Source: Antrodiella citrinella
Lineage: Eukaryota > Basidiomycota > Agaricomycetes > Polyporales > Steccherinaceae
Direction: 5' to 3'
Assembly: GCA_004802725.1 (NCBI GenBank)
Contig: SGPM01000006.1
Span: forward strand, 1-64,000
DNA length: 64,000 nucleotides
The position numbers and the translations under genes were made by a program. This document shows positions 35,380 to 46,893 of the stretch, one piece after another. The notes beneath the pieces were generated by a model. It was not told the DNA's origin and ran no database searches. It worked only from the letters and a program-made list of their open reading frames with translations. How positions within the stretch are numbered: position 1 is the first letter of the stretch; each line of letters starts with the position of its first letter.

Positions 35380-37030
35380 TCAGCTCAGAGGCCTAGCTAC
35401 CATCTCATGCACCTCGTGAATCCGCCCCACTGGCATGCTCTCCTCGTCACCATCCGTAGATTCGTCCGTCTCTAACCGCGAGCTACTCTGCCCTGAGTCG
35501 TTGTTCCCGCCCAACGCGAACTCGAATTCTTCGAACCCAATAAACGAGACGACACCGTGTGCTTTCGACTGAACGTCGGTAGCGGTGGCGGGGTAGGCGT
35601 CGGAACTGGAAAGTGCAGACATGTCGGGACGTGTCGCCGCACGCCAGGTGCCCAAGCCTTGGCTCTGAACGTGGGCTATGCCGCTCTTTGAGCCCTTGGA
35701 GAGCACGACGCCACTGGAACCAGCTTCTCGTAGGTTGAGCATCAACCTAAGATTGAATGATAATGATATGAGGGTTTCCGAAGAATGGATGGACCGGTAC
35801 AAAGACTGACCGGGCAACAAGCAGGGCTGTGATCCTATGAGTGAGGAACAGTGGTCAGTCTTCCATCGCACTTGACAGATATAGATCGACCTACATGCTT
35901 GCAAAAGGTGCGTTGATTGCACTCAGATCAGGCTAAAAATACATCAAGAGCTCAGACGTTTCACCACGATGAAGAAGAGCGTACTGTGGCAACCTTTTGA
36001 CAGTGATAAGCAACAGAACTTTAGCAGCGTTCAGTGGAGTATCACTCGCCGAGAGCAAGATAACATTTACAACATTCACGGCGAAAATAACCCTGATGAG
36101 ATCTCCGTGTGAGACAACTACCTGCGTAGACCAGTATGGACGAACTCACAGGAAATACAGAGTTCCATCTCTCACGATGACAGTGACCAACGGTATGCTG
36201 GACTTTGTGAAACGCAGGAAAAGAGCTCTGCCAAATGTCAGGAGGAAGATGGTAGCGTCGAAGACCAGAGCTGCAATGTAGAGCGCTGATAAACCTGGTC
36301 ACGAGGCAGTGTCCTCATGTGAGCACATCTGTCATTATGTGGGAGTTCATCAGATTCGACGTACGACGTCCGGTCCCCGCCTTCTCGCTGGGCACGCATC
36401 CCACAAAACCGGGCGGAAGAGGTGCCGGTGCGCTGCAGGTATAGACCACTGCCAAATTGAGCGGGCCCGTCAGTACGATGTTTCCGCACAAAGACTGCAC
36501 AGACTGCACGTACGCCCATAGTGCCCAGTTCGGCCAAGTAAATGGGGACGGTAGTATACAGAATACATTGAGCTGTGGCGACAATGAGCTGAGTCGACGA
36601 GAAGCACACCGAAGGACTTACATTGCTGGTATATCGGGTAGACTCGTAGGACTAGAGATAAATGAGCAATACGAAAGAGTGTGAATGCCAGTCGACTAAC
36701 TCAGAATAACTATCAAAGAACACGGTAAGTCTTCGGACAAACTGTGACGAGACGCAACTCACTACCTGTGACCGCACTTACTATGGGGCACAACGGCCAC
36801 TGGTAGCCCAATACAGTGGTTGCATGTTGGCCCTACCCAGTTGGTAACTTGAAGTAACGGAATATGAAGAAGAGGTAGCTCGGCAAGATTTTCCTCTTGT
36901 TCCATACATGCACTCGTTCTCTCTGCGATTGCTGTCAGCGGGATTCATGAAAGAGTGACTGCAATCTTACCCCGAACGTCAGCATGTGGTCTACGGTCGA
37001 TGCCAACACATAGTACTTGTTTGCCACCAT
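35380..37030 (-). CDS. DUF6533-type multi-pass membrane protein
   Basis: Resembles the large basidiomycete family of seven-helix-like membrane proteins with an N-terminal DUF6533 domain; function unknown. The likely start at 37030 gives MVANKYYVLASTVDHMLTFG, and the next exon gives ERVHVWNKRKILPSYLFFIF followed by RYF, matching the domain's YxxVAS...LTF...VxxxWxxx pattern. Further exons give LVLRVYPIYQQ, a helix GNIVLTGPLNLAVVYTCSA, then ALYIAALVFDATIFLLTFGR with SSIPLVTVIVRDGTLYFL, VIFAVNVVNVILLSASD, and the family-typical RLMLNLREAGSSGVVLS. The cytoplasmic tail (35380-35760) is Ser- and acid-rich and ends VHEMVARPLS. Exon joins between 35780 and 36020 and between 36620 and 36960 are uncertain; some internal frames look weak, so partial decay cannot be excluded. 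Confidence 0.68.
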
Positions 37031-37576
37031 ATGTCATAGATCGGTCTCCGAGACTGATGGCTTCTTGATATCTTGAAGCGAAAGAAAGTTTCGACGACGA
37101 CCTTTGTTCAGTGCGCCCGTCAAAGGCACACTCTGGCACACGGCATATGCCGCCCCTTCCGCACGGTTCGGAGAAAGCGCAGCCGGCCGATGCTGTCGTC
37201 AAATACCGATCCTAGCAAACACTGCCAAACAGCACGTGCATGATGCATGGGCCCCGCTCCTGCCTGCGACGTCGCCCAGCACCACATCTTCGACTTTTCG
37301 CAGGATTCGTTGGCATCGATTATGCTGCTGGGCCGACCAGATCAGGCAAGCCAACTAGTAGGTGGGAGTACTGCTGTATGTAAACGTCCGGCTACTCACA
37401 GCTTTTGGGCAGACAGCACATCCATCTCAATATGCACTAACTTCCGGTGGTTGCATGCTTTCGCGATTGAGGCCGGCCATTGCTGCTAAACAGCCGCCCG
37501 ACACTTTCCCCGGACTTGATCATTTAAGTAGGTCGACGACGACGATGCGTTCGCGTTGCCACTGGATGCAAAGTCA
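37031..37576. other. Intergenic between membrane protein and pseudo-astacin gene
   Basis: Divergent promoters are expected here. A plus-strand frame at 37104-37358 has no recognisable similarity and no clear splice link to the gene at 37577. Confidence 0.4.
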
Positions 37577-40500
37577 ATGATGGCGTCCGTCCCACCTACC
37601 GCTGATGTCCCCGTCGCTTCCAGTTCTGCTCCAGGGGCTCTGACAGGTGAGTTCAGAGCGGCGTCCAGGCATTGTATGATATTGACTATGTAGAACAGCT
37701 CCTGCTTCCAGTACTGCCAATCTACAGACCCCGCAAGTAATCCCAAACCCGTCGCTGTTAGGTACTCCGGCGCCTCGATCTGTTCCCTCTGTTGCGCCTG
37801 CAAACACAACTCCCAGCTCTACTCCGACTCCAGGAGGATGGGCACCTCCACCTGGCGCGGTTCCTTCATTGGGGTCACCTGTAGCTTCCACAGTCAACCC
37901 CTCACTGACGAGTGGAACCTCTGGCTCAAATAGTGATACTAGCACTGCATCTGGTACAAATGCCACCTCCGTCCCAAACAGCAACGTATCGACTTCCAAT
38001 GGGCCGATGGCGACTCCCCCTTCCGATGCGGTGCCTTCCCTAGGGGCATCTCTACCGCCAGTAGTATCTGCACCTCCTCCGACAAATACTGTCACGTCAA
38101 GTGTCATCAATACGGTATCTACACCCGCTGCTCCCGCACCAGCCACGCAGGTCATCTCCAGTACGAGTCCTATCTCGACCGGGGTTACACAAGTACCTCG
38201 CGCTATTTCGGCGAATCCTCTTGTGAGTAAAGTTGGGCTGAGGAACGCTGTGGTGACCGGGCAGACGTGGTTTCCGACCACTTGCGCGGATCTGGCTCCT
38301 CCCAGTGTCCAAGTTGCTGCGAACTGGGCGTCGGATTCATCGGTGCTCACAGCAGCCGCTGTAGCCAAATCAGCACTTCTATGGGGAAATGGGACTGTAA
38401 GTCACTATATTTCTCTCACACCGGGTTGATGCTGATGCGGTCGCAGACGATCACATACGGCTACATTGTGGGCGCAAGCACACCCAACCAGCAGACCAAG
38501 ATCGACACCATTATGACCACTTTCATCACAAGTAACGTCAATGTGGTCCTCACGAAGATTCCTATGCCATCCGACTCGACGTCGCCTTCGCCTACGATCC
38601 GTATTTCCTGCTCGGCTGGGTATGGTAGCTGGTCGTATGTAGGGCAGTCATGCACGCAGGTCGCTGCCACTGTCGCAACGATGAATTTGGACGCGATTTC
38701 GGATACCACAATTGCTACAATCGCGGAGACCGGGATTGTCTTGCATCAATTGCTGCACGCATTGGGGATGACACATGAGTTGCCTTCTATGATCAAGCTG
38801 AATCCACTCAGTGGGCTCTCTGTTCTATTTTGCAGCATCTTGAAACGCTCAATGCATGTCTTCTCCAGCTGCCACTTCTTTCTACTCATATTCGCAAGGA
38901 TGGACGGCTGACCAAGTCAAGACTAACATTCTCAACGTTTACAACGCCGGAGATGTTAGCAACTTTACTCAGGTCGATCAGTCGTCTCTTATGATGTAAG
39001 CTCCTCCATACATCTCTCATCTCCTACTCTAACGATGTACGTCACTAGGTACTACATGCCCTCGCAGCTCAGTTTATCGGGTCAGAATGTCCCAGTCAAT
39101 TCTGGTCCTTCTACACGGGACATTTCATGGTTGCGAGTCAATTACCCTGGTTCATCTGCGTCTGCATCTCTGAGCAGCGACTTGGCCATCCTCGGCGTGA
39201 CCGGAGATACTCTGACCGCTATGCTGACAGCACCGCTGCCTATCGTTCGCACTCAGCTTGCAACATGGCAAGCTGCACAGCTAATCCAATCTGCGAAAGC
39301 CGCCCAGCGTGCGCCACCTACAGTCGGAGGCCCTTCCCCGACTCGACCTGCACGAGACGTAGATGACGATCCTCCTCCGATCCCCCAGCCTAACATCAAA
39401 GCTGAGACCGGTAACTTCCTTGGCTCCATTGTCAAATCCTTCCGACAGGTCTTTTCTCCCGGAGGCGGACAGATCTTCACCCTTCAGTTTCCTGGACGGT
39501 TCCTTCAATCGAGCCAGTACGCTTGGGATACGACATCTGCTGGGATATACGGACAGCTTGTGAAACCAATTGCTGTAAACGAGAGCGAATTCCGGCTGGT
39601 GGATCAGCTATATGATGTCGCGGACGTCGTCGCCGCGCCAAACGGTGTATCTCTCTCGCAGGTATACGAGCAACTCCTCAATAATCTGGTCCCCGTCTCA
39701 TCGAATACGAACCTCGCGGAGTTGCAAGACGAGATTCGGCGGTGGCTTCTTACGGAAGTCAAAGCTTCTTCTTGGATCCAGCGCCTGGTTGACTCCCAGC
39801 ACTCCAACGGGAGCACCACCGACATCGCTACGAAAGTATCCGACGCCGGGACGATTAACCGCATCGAGCTGAGCAACACACTCATGCAAGACTACCTCAC
39901 GTCGAAGCAGAGCTGGGAAACGGAGCGAGACCAGATGATGGAGGATGCTCTGAAAGCTGCGAACTCGGCTGAGGCTCTCTCCGCCGTGAGCAGGAAGCTT
40001 GCGCATACGACTGCTACGCGCAAAGCCCAGCTTGCGGCCAAATATACTGATGCCATCGTCCGCGGATATACGCACAACGTACGAGAGTATATCTCGTATT
40101 TGGACGTCAAGACCACCGCGGAGGCGTTACAGGACGCGAAGGATGCATTGCGAGAGGCGGCTGCGAGTTCGCTAGATGGGAGTTTGAAGGTGTATCCGGT
40201 CCAGTTGTCGCCGATCGATTGGTTCGAGGGCCTGTCTACGTCATTCACGTCAGAGGATCTGACGACCAACGCGGACTCCATCCTCCAGCAGATCAACACC
40301 AAGTCTCAGCAGCTTGACGTCCTCAATCAACAACTCGTCGCGCTCGCGTTCGGCCAGAAGGGAGACGTGGACGCGTTGGAGGCTGAAGTCACTGCAGCGC
40401 AGCAGAGCGTCGACACCCAGCTCACCAATCTTTCTATGACATATACTAACAACGTGATTGCCATGGCCAAGACGTGTCTCGACAAACAAGGCGATCTTGA

Positions 40501-41897
40501 CCCGGATCAGTTGACAAACGTCGGGTCGGCTTTGGGCTTGGATGCACAAACGATACAGCAACTTGGCGAGGACATGGGGAAGACCGCCCAAGCGCAGCAG
40601 GCTTTGACCGACGCGTCGCGTACGTACGCACGTGCCCTAGCTTCGTACGCCCTTGCCCAGGCTACAGATAGCAAGCAGCAGCAGGAGACCATCAGGCAGC
40701 AGATAACGTCTCTCACTAGTGAGATTGATGTCTTGACGTCCAAGTATCAGGCGTTGAACCAGGTCGGACAGAGACCTACTCCTCCACCCACCGTACCCAC
40801 GACAGACTTAGCGGAAGAGCCGCTTATGCCTACCACCAACAACAACGCGGGCGGCAGCCGTTGGCAAGACATTGTGATGCACCACATTGTCCAGAGCGAT
40901 TATTCCAAACAGGAGGACAAGGCCTTCGGGAGCACTACGAGCATGACATGTAACCTTTGGGCGTTGTCTGGGAGCGGAGAGTTGACGATGAGCGGAGCGG
41001 AGGCATCTTCTCAGACCACGAAGATGAAGAACGAAGTTTGGGTTGGATTTAGAGCGACACTGGTCACCGTTGACAGAGGGGGTTGGTTCCAGCCGCAGTT
41101 CTTCAAGCAATCGGCTGGGTATTACCACATCTCCAGGAATACGTTCTGGTCTCGGTACCCTCCTGGCATCGCCACCACAACCCAGCTGAAGGATGCGGGG
41201 GAATCCGCATTCGACGCCGTTAACACGGGATTATTACCTGCGTTCCCACAGGCCATCATCATCTGCAAGGTGAGTTTCTACACGATGCTTCCCATGTATC
41301 TTCTGACAGCGTGAGATCGCTCTAGGACATCACAATTAAAATTAGCAATGACACCACCTCAGTAGCCACCAGTTCCGTGAATATGCAAAGTACGGCTGCT
41401 GCGTCCGGTGGCGTGCTTTGCTTCTCATTCAGCTCGAGTGATTCAAGTAGCTCGAGCGAGAACACGTACAGCTTCAAACAGTGCAGCGACGGTTGCGTGA
41501 TCCGGATCCCCGGGCCCCAAGTATGTGTATCCTATGGTCGACAATCTCGGAATGCTTTCTGACTAGGTATTGATTACAGGTATTAGGATACATATTGCAG
41601 CTCACTGAGAACGACGCCACACGTGACCTACCTAGCAACCTCGCCAATCTTTTCGTCCCTCCAGTTGATGTCGGTATCAGCGAAGACATCCCCAAAGCGC
41701 GTGGAGGAATCTCACCACCTGCTCGCGGAATTCAGGACGTCCCTGTGATAGCCAAGGGTCAAATGTTTGAACAGATCGACAGTATCTTGTCAAAAACGGA
41801 CCTCCCCGCGCGGACTGTCCTGAACGTTCGGAGTGCAGTGCAGAAGGAGCTCGACGTAATGTCTGCGGACGTTGCTGCTCGGATACGCGAGGCGTAG
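37577..41897 (+). CDS. Large multidomain protein with astacin-like (M12A) domain lacking the catalytic Glu
   Basis: About 1,300 residues. The head is Pro/Ser/Thr-rich. An astacin-like zincin domain follows: RNAVVTGQTWFPTTCADLAP, WGNGTTITYGYIVGAS, IRISCSAGYGSWSYVGQS, then the zinc motif VLHQLLHALGMTHELP (about 38731-38785). The domain ends QGWTADQVKTNILNVYNAGD and SSLMMYYMPSQLSLSGQ, whose SLMMY is the Met-turn. The family consensus is HExxHxxGxxHE; here Glu is Gln while all three zinc histidines remain, so proteolysis is unlikely. A long helical region (about 39700-40790) has heptad-like stretches (QINTKSQQLDVLNQQLVALA). The C-terminal domain has EVWVGFRATLVTVDRGGWFQ, GGVLCFSFSSSDSSSSSENT and CVIRIPGPQVLGYILQL. 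The head contains no hydrophobic signal peptide. Introns were placed at 37649-37693, 38397-38448, 38809-38871, 38997-39048, 41271-41325 and 41521-41580. Function unknown. Confidence 0.78.
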
Positions 41898-42920
41898 ATG
41901 GCACTTCCTGTTTTCGACATCTTTTCGGATCTTGCACTTGTCATCGAGTATGCTAGTTTAATGCAGACAGCGAATTTGTGAGTTTGTCACGGTTTGCATT
42001 TTGAGCAACGTTGTCCCAACGGCATTACTGCTAACGCGGTCGTCGGTACCTGCAGGTTGTTCACGAGGTAGCGGTTGCCCAAAGGTCTGCACCACGTTTA
42101 CGACCCAACGTAGCTGGCGAAATTCTGATGTTCACCCCGGAANAGCTACAGCCCGGAGCTGATGGGGATGTGTCTATCTATGTACACAATGGCTGAATCC
42201 GGATTCACTACACTGTCCACTGTCCTTACAGTGACACAATCGTCGTTCCCCTCGACTACCGTCATGATGTATCATCGCGGTGTACGGCTTACCGTGGTGC
42301 TTATTNCTAAGCTTGCATCGCCCACCCCTTCCAGCACCTCGATCTAGACGGGTACGCACGCCTTGTACCTTATATCTTGCTCGTCTTCTCTCGCTGTTTG
42401 ACAGATTGCCTCCAGATTACCCCACTAGGTCTGCTACGACTACGAAACTCTGTACNCAGTCCCACACTCGAATCAGACCTCGCTGATGTGATCACAAATC
42501 CGACCGTTTNTGGTCGTGGTCAGGAGCCTCAGGTCAGGTCACATTTGACAATCATATCGACTTCAAGTTGTGAACTTCATTANCTTCATTGAGTGAGTGT
42601 CGCATTCTTTTACACAGGATGTGGCCCCACATACTTCCATTTCATGCAGACGAACGCGTATCCTTTACTTGCCGAAGAGTTCGTCGTACACAACTCATGG
42701 AGTATANGTGCAGAAATCTGCTGTGTGCTTTGCGGCAGGATGAGAAAGAAACGGCTCGCAAGACCACCGTGGGATGTCTTTCGGGATAATCTCGCTCAGG
42801 GTGGAACTTGCGCGCGGATATTTCAACCTCTGTTCCAGGACACTCTTTTCTACAGCTTTTGCCTCTTCTCAACCGCCTCTCTGNCCTGTAAACTCGCGTT
42901 ACAGTGCCACAGTTCCAGGA
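41898..42920. other. Intergenic, low-quality sequence
   Basis: No gene recognised. Several Ns interrupt frames. It should contain the promoter of the DPBB protein. Confidence 0.4.
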
Positions 42921-43582
42921 ATGCGCGTTGCTACATATCTCTTTCCATTGGTCTCTACGGTCTTGNCCGTTATTTCCACCTCACCTNTCACACATGCTGC
43001 AAACGTGCATGTGTTGAGTCGCAACGTNAATGCAATCCAGAAAAGAGCACAATTNAACAATGTGCAGTTCACCTTCTACAACGTCGGTAACGGAGCGTGT
43101 GGAGGTTCCAACGTAGGAACCGATCATGTGNGTTTATNTTTCACTTGGGCTCTTTTCCTGCTACTGACGCGATNGGCGGATTCTTGCAGGTTATTGCATT
43201 GAGTGTCGGAGTAAGCATCAAGNCTAAGTGNTTCGTCNAAATGTCTGTGTCACTGACACATCGTATACCAGTTGTACGACAACGGTAGCCACTGTGGCGA
43301 AACCGTAACGCTGACATTTGNCGGAAAAACTGCACAAGCAACGGTAGTCGATGAAGTGGGCCTTTGTCTCTGAATTTTGAAACAGGACTTGATGCTGGAT
43401 TACAGTGTCCAGCGTGTTCCGTTGATNATATCGACTTGTCTGTCGGTCTCTTCGACTTCCTTGTCCCTGAGGGTACCTCAGCCGGTCGAGTAACTGGCTC
43501 ATGGAGNTTTGGTGCGTGTGACCCCTTGACTCTACCTTCGTTCGCTCAGNCTTCCATAGGAGATACCCTCACCTTGGGGTGA
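42921..43582 (+). CDS. Small secreted RlpA-like double-psi beta-barrel protein
   Basis: Expansin/barwin-like fold protein of the type often secreted by fungi at plant or microbial surfaces. It starts at 42921 with a hydrophobic leader (MRVATYLFPLVSTVL...), a likely signal peptide, then LSRNVNAIQKRAQ. The barrel reads VQFTFYNVGNGACGGSNVGT, DHVIALSVG, LYDNGSHCGETVTLTF, KTAQATVVDE, CPACSVD, IDLSVGLFDFLVPEGTSAGR, and VTGSW. Four cysteines are placed as in the family, and VVDECPAC carries the conserved Asp of the barrel. Short introns were placed at about 43128-43189, 43211-43271 and 43360-43417. Ns fall in the leader and the C-terminal strand, so the exact end (43512 or 43582) is uncertain. About 125-150 residues. 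The family is convincing; the ligand is unknown. Confidence 0.78.
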
Positions 43583-44638
43583 TTCGAATAGCTCTTCCAA
43601 GAACGTAGATCATCTCANGATCATCCAGTCAGAAGTGTCTTGCTCATACCTGTATCTTCTTGTAGACGTCATTCTGTATAGTGTTTCGCGATCCGCGTGT
43701 CTGTTGCTTCGGTATTATACTATATCCCATCGTATCTTCGTAACCACCAGAAGTTCGGGTCCCCAGCCAAAATTCAAGCGCTGATCGAGAAATCCTGGCT
43801 CCTCATTGGCTTAGGAGCCCATTTTACCAACTTGTGGTGGTTCCGAAGATACCGTGAGATATAGTACAGTAAGATTCTGAATTCGACTTCTCTCGACTAT
43901 CCAGTACGACACTTCCAGATCGAATGCAGCCGGGCATTGCTGCAATTACCTGTCAATAATGTATGTGTACGACCCCTCCCCAACACGGTCATGAGACGTC
44001 GGTTTGTTCTTTGAGCTGCGTTCCGGACACACTCTACCTTGAGCGACTGTCTTCCGACGCGACAACCCTGCACGTATGTCTGGGAGGAACCGCTTTGGCG
44101 CGGCTCTCAGTGTGACAAGACAAGTCTGGGATTGGCTTTACGCTGGCGATAAGACCATGCATTCCCTGCAAGTGTTCAACGGAGGCTACATTTCGTCCAG
44201 AACAGGTCTTCGCACGAGCAGGGTCGTGACCATTTGTCCATGATTTTTGGGTTGCACCTCTGAGCGTAGTCGGATAGAGTAAGAAGGTTTGTCATCCTGC
44301 GGTCCTGTGGTCAGTAGCCATTGATTCGAGGTAGCTCGTGGTAAGGAGATACTTCTGAAAAAAATCGAAGGGAATCGCACATATCCATGATGACAGACGA
44401 ATCACGCAGATAATGTTCCAGATGAAGTACCGGGAAGTCGAAGTAACCCCGATGATGACAAGGACAACGATTCCAATTCCAAAAGACCAATGAGGGTAAG
44501 AATTTAGGCGACATACGAAACAAAAAGGACCAGCGAGGTAGCGTCCGAAGTACAATTGGCAAAACGTGAACGTTCTAGAACTGTGAGGGACCTATTAACT
44601 TTCCATGAGGGGTTAAAAGGAGCTTGAACTCTTACATT
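43583..44638. other. Intergenic with a small MITE
   Basis: No gene recognised. It contains the 149 bp foldback element at 43718-43866. A minus-strand hydrophobic frame at 44292-44562 has Cys- and Phe-rich composition but no family match. Confidence 0.4.
43718..43866. mobile_element. MITE-like element with 38 bp terminal inverted repeats
   Basis: The left end 43718-43755 (TACTATATCCCATCGTATCT...) and right end 43829-43866 are inverted copies with four mismatches, enclosing 73 bp. The element is short, AT-rich at its tips and has no coding capacity, as expected of a miniature inverted-repeat element. A possible TA target duplication flanks it but is not decisive. Confidence 0.75.
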
Positions 44639-45061
44639 TCACCGAGCAGTAGGGTGTGCCCCGCGCACTCTGATACGCCCGTCCTTCAACTTCTCCGTGA
44701 CAACAGGGCTCGCTGCCGGTCTGAACTTATAGTCCTTCGAGTATCTACTGTGATTTTCAGCATGACAGCTTCTACGAATCACAAGGCAGACTCACCTGGC
44801 AGCGGTAACCACTACTGGTTCTGGCTGGGACTTCGCCATGGCCATACGCATAGTGATGGCAAAGTAGAACAGAACAATGATAGTGATGAGCAACGCGACA
44901 CGCTTCCAAAGTGAAGGAGTGGGTGGGTTGAAGCGCGGGTCCTTGCTGAGCCGTTCCCTCAGGACATTGATGTCGCTGGAGGGTTCCTCGCGAACGAACT
45001 CGTCTTCGTCTACGTCTACGTCTATGAGCTTCTTGTCGTCAGACGACACAGCCGTCGACAT
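44639..45061 (-). CDS. Small single-pass membrane protein, unknown function
   Basis: Two exons, 44796-45061 and 44639-44744, joined in phase across a 51 nt intron, give about 123 residues. It starts MSTAVSSDDKKLIDVDVDED. An acidic, soluble N-terminal part (EEPSSDINVLRERLSKDPRF) leads to one strong membrane helix, RVALLITIIVLFYFAITMRM, then a short basic tail (YSKDYKFRPAASPVVTEKLK) ending VRGAHPTAR. No family recognised. The topology suggests a type II or tail-region membrane protein of the secretory pathway or mitochondria. Divergent from the BioF-like gene 440 bp away. The clean splice phase and good composition argue that it is real. Confidence 0.7.
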
Positions 45062-45500
45062 GATGTGTGTAAAGAGAGTGAAAGTGCTGCAGAAATGAAG
45101 CGTAGGTGCAAAGTAGCTGGTGTCAAGGATCCTGGATTGCAAGCCGCAGTACGTCGTTACGGAATGATTATTTCCCACGATTATCTACAAATCCGTTATG
45201 TAGCCTACAAAACCACTCTATGTAGCATTTCACGCAGAATCTAAGCTGCATCTCCTACGAGTTTACGAGTTTCCGAGTTCAATTATCCACTATGATGTCG
45301 ACGTATGTCCCACTCCTCCTGACAATGTGCGGACGTCGAGCACAAGACTTTAGGTCGCGTTGAGGCCGATCTATACCCGTGGCTGATTCAAGCCCGCAGC
45401 CAAGGTTAATTCGAGCGCCATCTTGTTGAGGTAGAAAAATATTGCACAAGTTACGATCGCCCCAGTCGAGTCACTGATCTCCTCACCTCCTCTCGAAGCG
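45062..45500. promoter_or_regulatory. Divergent promoter region
   Basis: 439 bp between the small membrane protein gene (-) and the BioF-like gene (+). No TATA box stands out. Confidence 0.45.
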
Positions 45501-46893
45501 ATGTCCAGCTTGGACAGGAAACTCGAGGCTGCGCTCAAATCCAGGCAGGAACGACAGATCAGGCGCCAGCTGTCTGACCCGGCAAGCGATGCGGGTCTCG
45601 TCGACTTCCATACCAACGATTACCTCTCCTTGTCTTCCTCTCCAGATCTGCGTGCGCGGTTCCTAGCGAGGCTCAACGCGGCACCGAACGTGTTGGGATC
45701 GGGAGGAAGCAGATTGCTCGTGAATGGCGTCGCCCATCATGCTCTCGAGGCGCGTCTGGCTGCATTTTTCGGTTCACCGTGCGCCTTGCTCTTCAATTCC
45801 GGTTTCGACGCGAATGTCGGGTTTTTCTCTTGCGTACCACAGGATGGAGACGTGGTCGTGTTCGACGAGTACATCCACGCGTCCGTGCACGATGGGATCA
45901 GGACGTCTCGTGCCAAGAGTAGCTTATTCTCTTTTGAGCACAACTCGTTAACCGCCTTGGGGGACCTACTTCTGCGACTCATGGAAACCCGCCCTGGCTT
46001 GACATCGTCAGATTGCAGTATTTTCGTAGCCGTGGAAAGCCTGTACAGCATGGACGGGACTCTCTCTCCTCTACTCCAGATTGTAGAGATGATGGAGACC
46101 CTCTTTCCGAAAGGGAACGGTTACGTGGTTGTCGACGAGGCTCATGCCACGGGAGTGTATGGTCCACAAGGGAAAGGTCTGGTTGCCCTGTTAGGGTTGG
46201 AAAGGAGGGTGTTGGCGAGGTTGCATACTTTTGGGAAGGCACTTGCGGGCTCCGGAGGTGCGAGGTCCAGTTGATTTGCCCACCTATGTCGCTGATCGCG
46301 ATTGTACGTCAGCTGTGGTGTTGACAAACACATTGATTCGGGATTACATGCTCAATTATGCACGGACGTTAATATACACCACGTCCTTGAGCTATGCAAA
46401 CATCGTCGCTGTGGATTGTTCCTTCGACTTATTGGAAGATGAAACGACGTCGCAGCTATCCACCCATCTACTCAGGATCAGCTTTCTCTTCACAGACACC
46501 CTCTCTTCTCTGCTGCGTTCACACTCGCATGTTCCTCCACACCTGCTCTCGCTTCCGGCCCACTTAGCTTCGCCGCCTCCTATCTCAGAGACACTCTCCC
46601 CATCACTCTCACACATACCTACACCAATCATCGCCGTGTTCACATCGTCACCACGTCCTCTCTCCGCCCACCTCCGTGCCAAAGGCATGAACGCGCGGCC
46701 GATCACTTGGCCGACCGTACCTAAAGGCAAGGACAGAGTGCGAGTTTGTTTGCACGCGGGTAACACCGCTGAGGAAGTGGTACAGCTTGCGAGGGAGATG
46801 GTGGATTGGGCACTGGGTCAGATCAGGGAATCGCATCTTGATCAACGAACGAGCTTAGTTGGGAAATTGCAGGCATTGCAGTCCAAGCTATGA
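45501..46893 (+). CDS. 8-amino-7-oxononanoate synthase-like (alpha-oxoamine synthase)
   Basis: PLP enzyme of fold type I related to BioF, which condenses pimeloyl thioester with L-alanine in biotin synthesis. It has two exons: 45501-45501+756 (to 46257) and 46313-46893, phase 1. Signatures are VDFHTNDYLSLSSSPDLRAR, NVLGSGGSRLLVNGVAHHAL, DGDVVVFDEYIHASVHDGIR, FSFEHNSL, VAVESLYSMDGTLSPL, and VVVDEAHATGVYGPQGKGLV. The PLP lysine is in LHTFGKALAGSGG (about residue 246), followed by AVVLTNTLIRDYMLNYARTL. The C-terminal part has PIIAVFTSSPRPLSAHLRAK and DRVRVCLHAGNTAEEVVQLA. Length is about 445 residues, slightly above bacterial BioF. No other biotin genes are in the window, so a specialised metabolic role is also possible. 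Confidence 0.9.

Noticed and set aside
42593..43090. Plus-strand frame with many Cys and Phe as a secreted protein
   Set aside because: It is the wrong frame over the 5' part of the DPBB gene and is interrupted by Ns.
46392..46766. Minus-strand frame inside the BioF-like gene
   Set aside because: Antisense to clearly coding sequence; no independent support.
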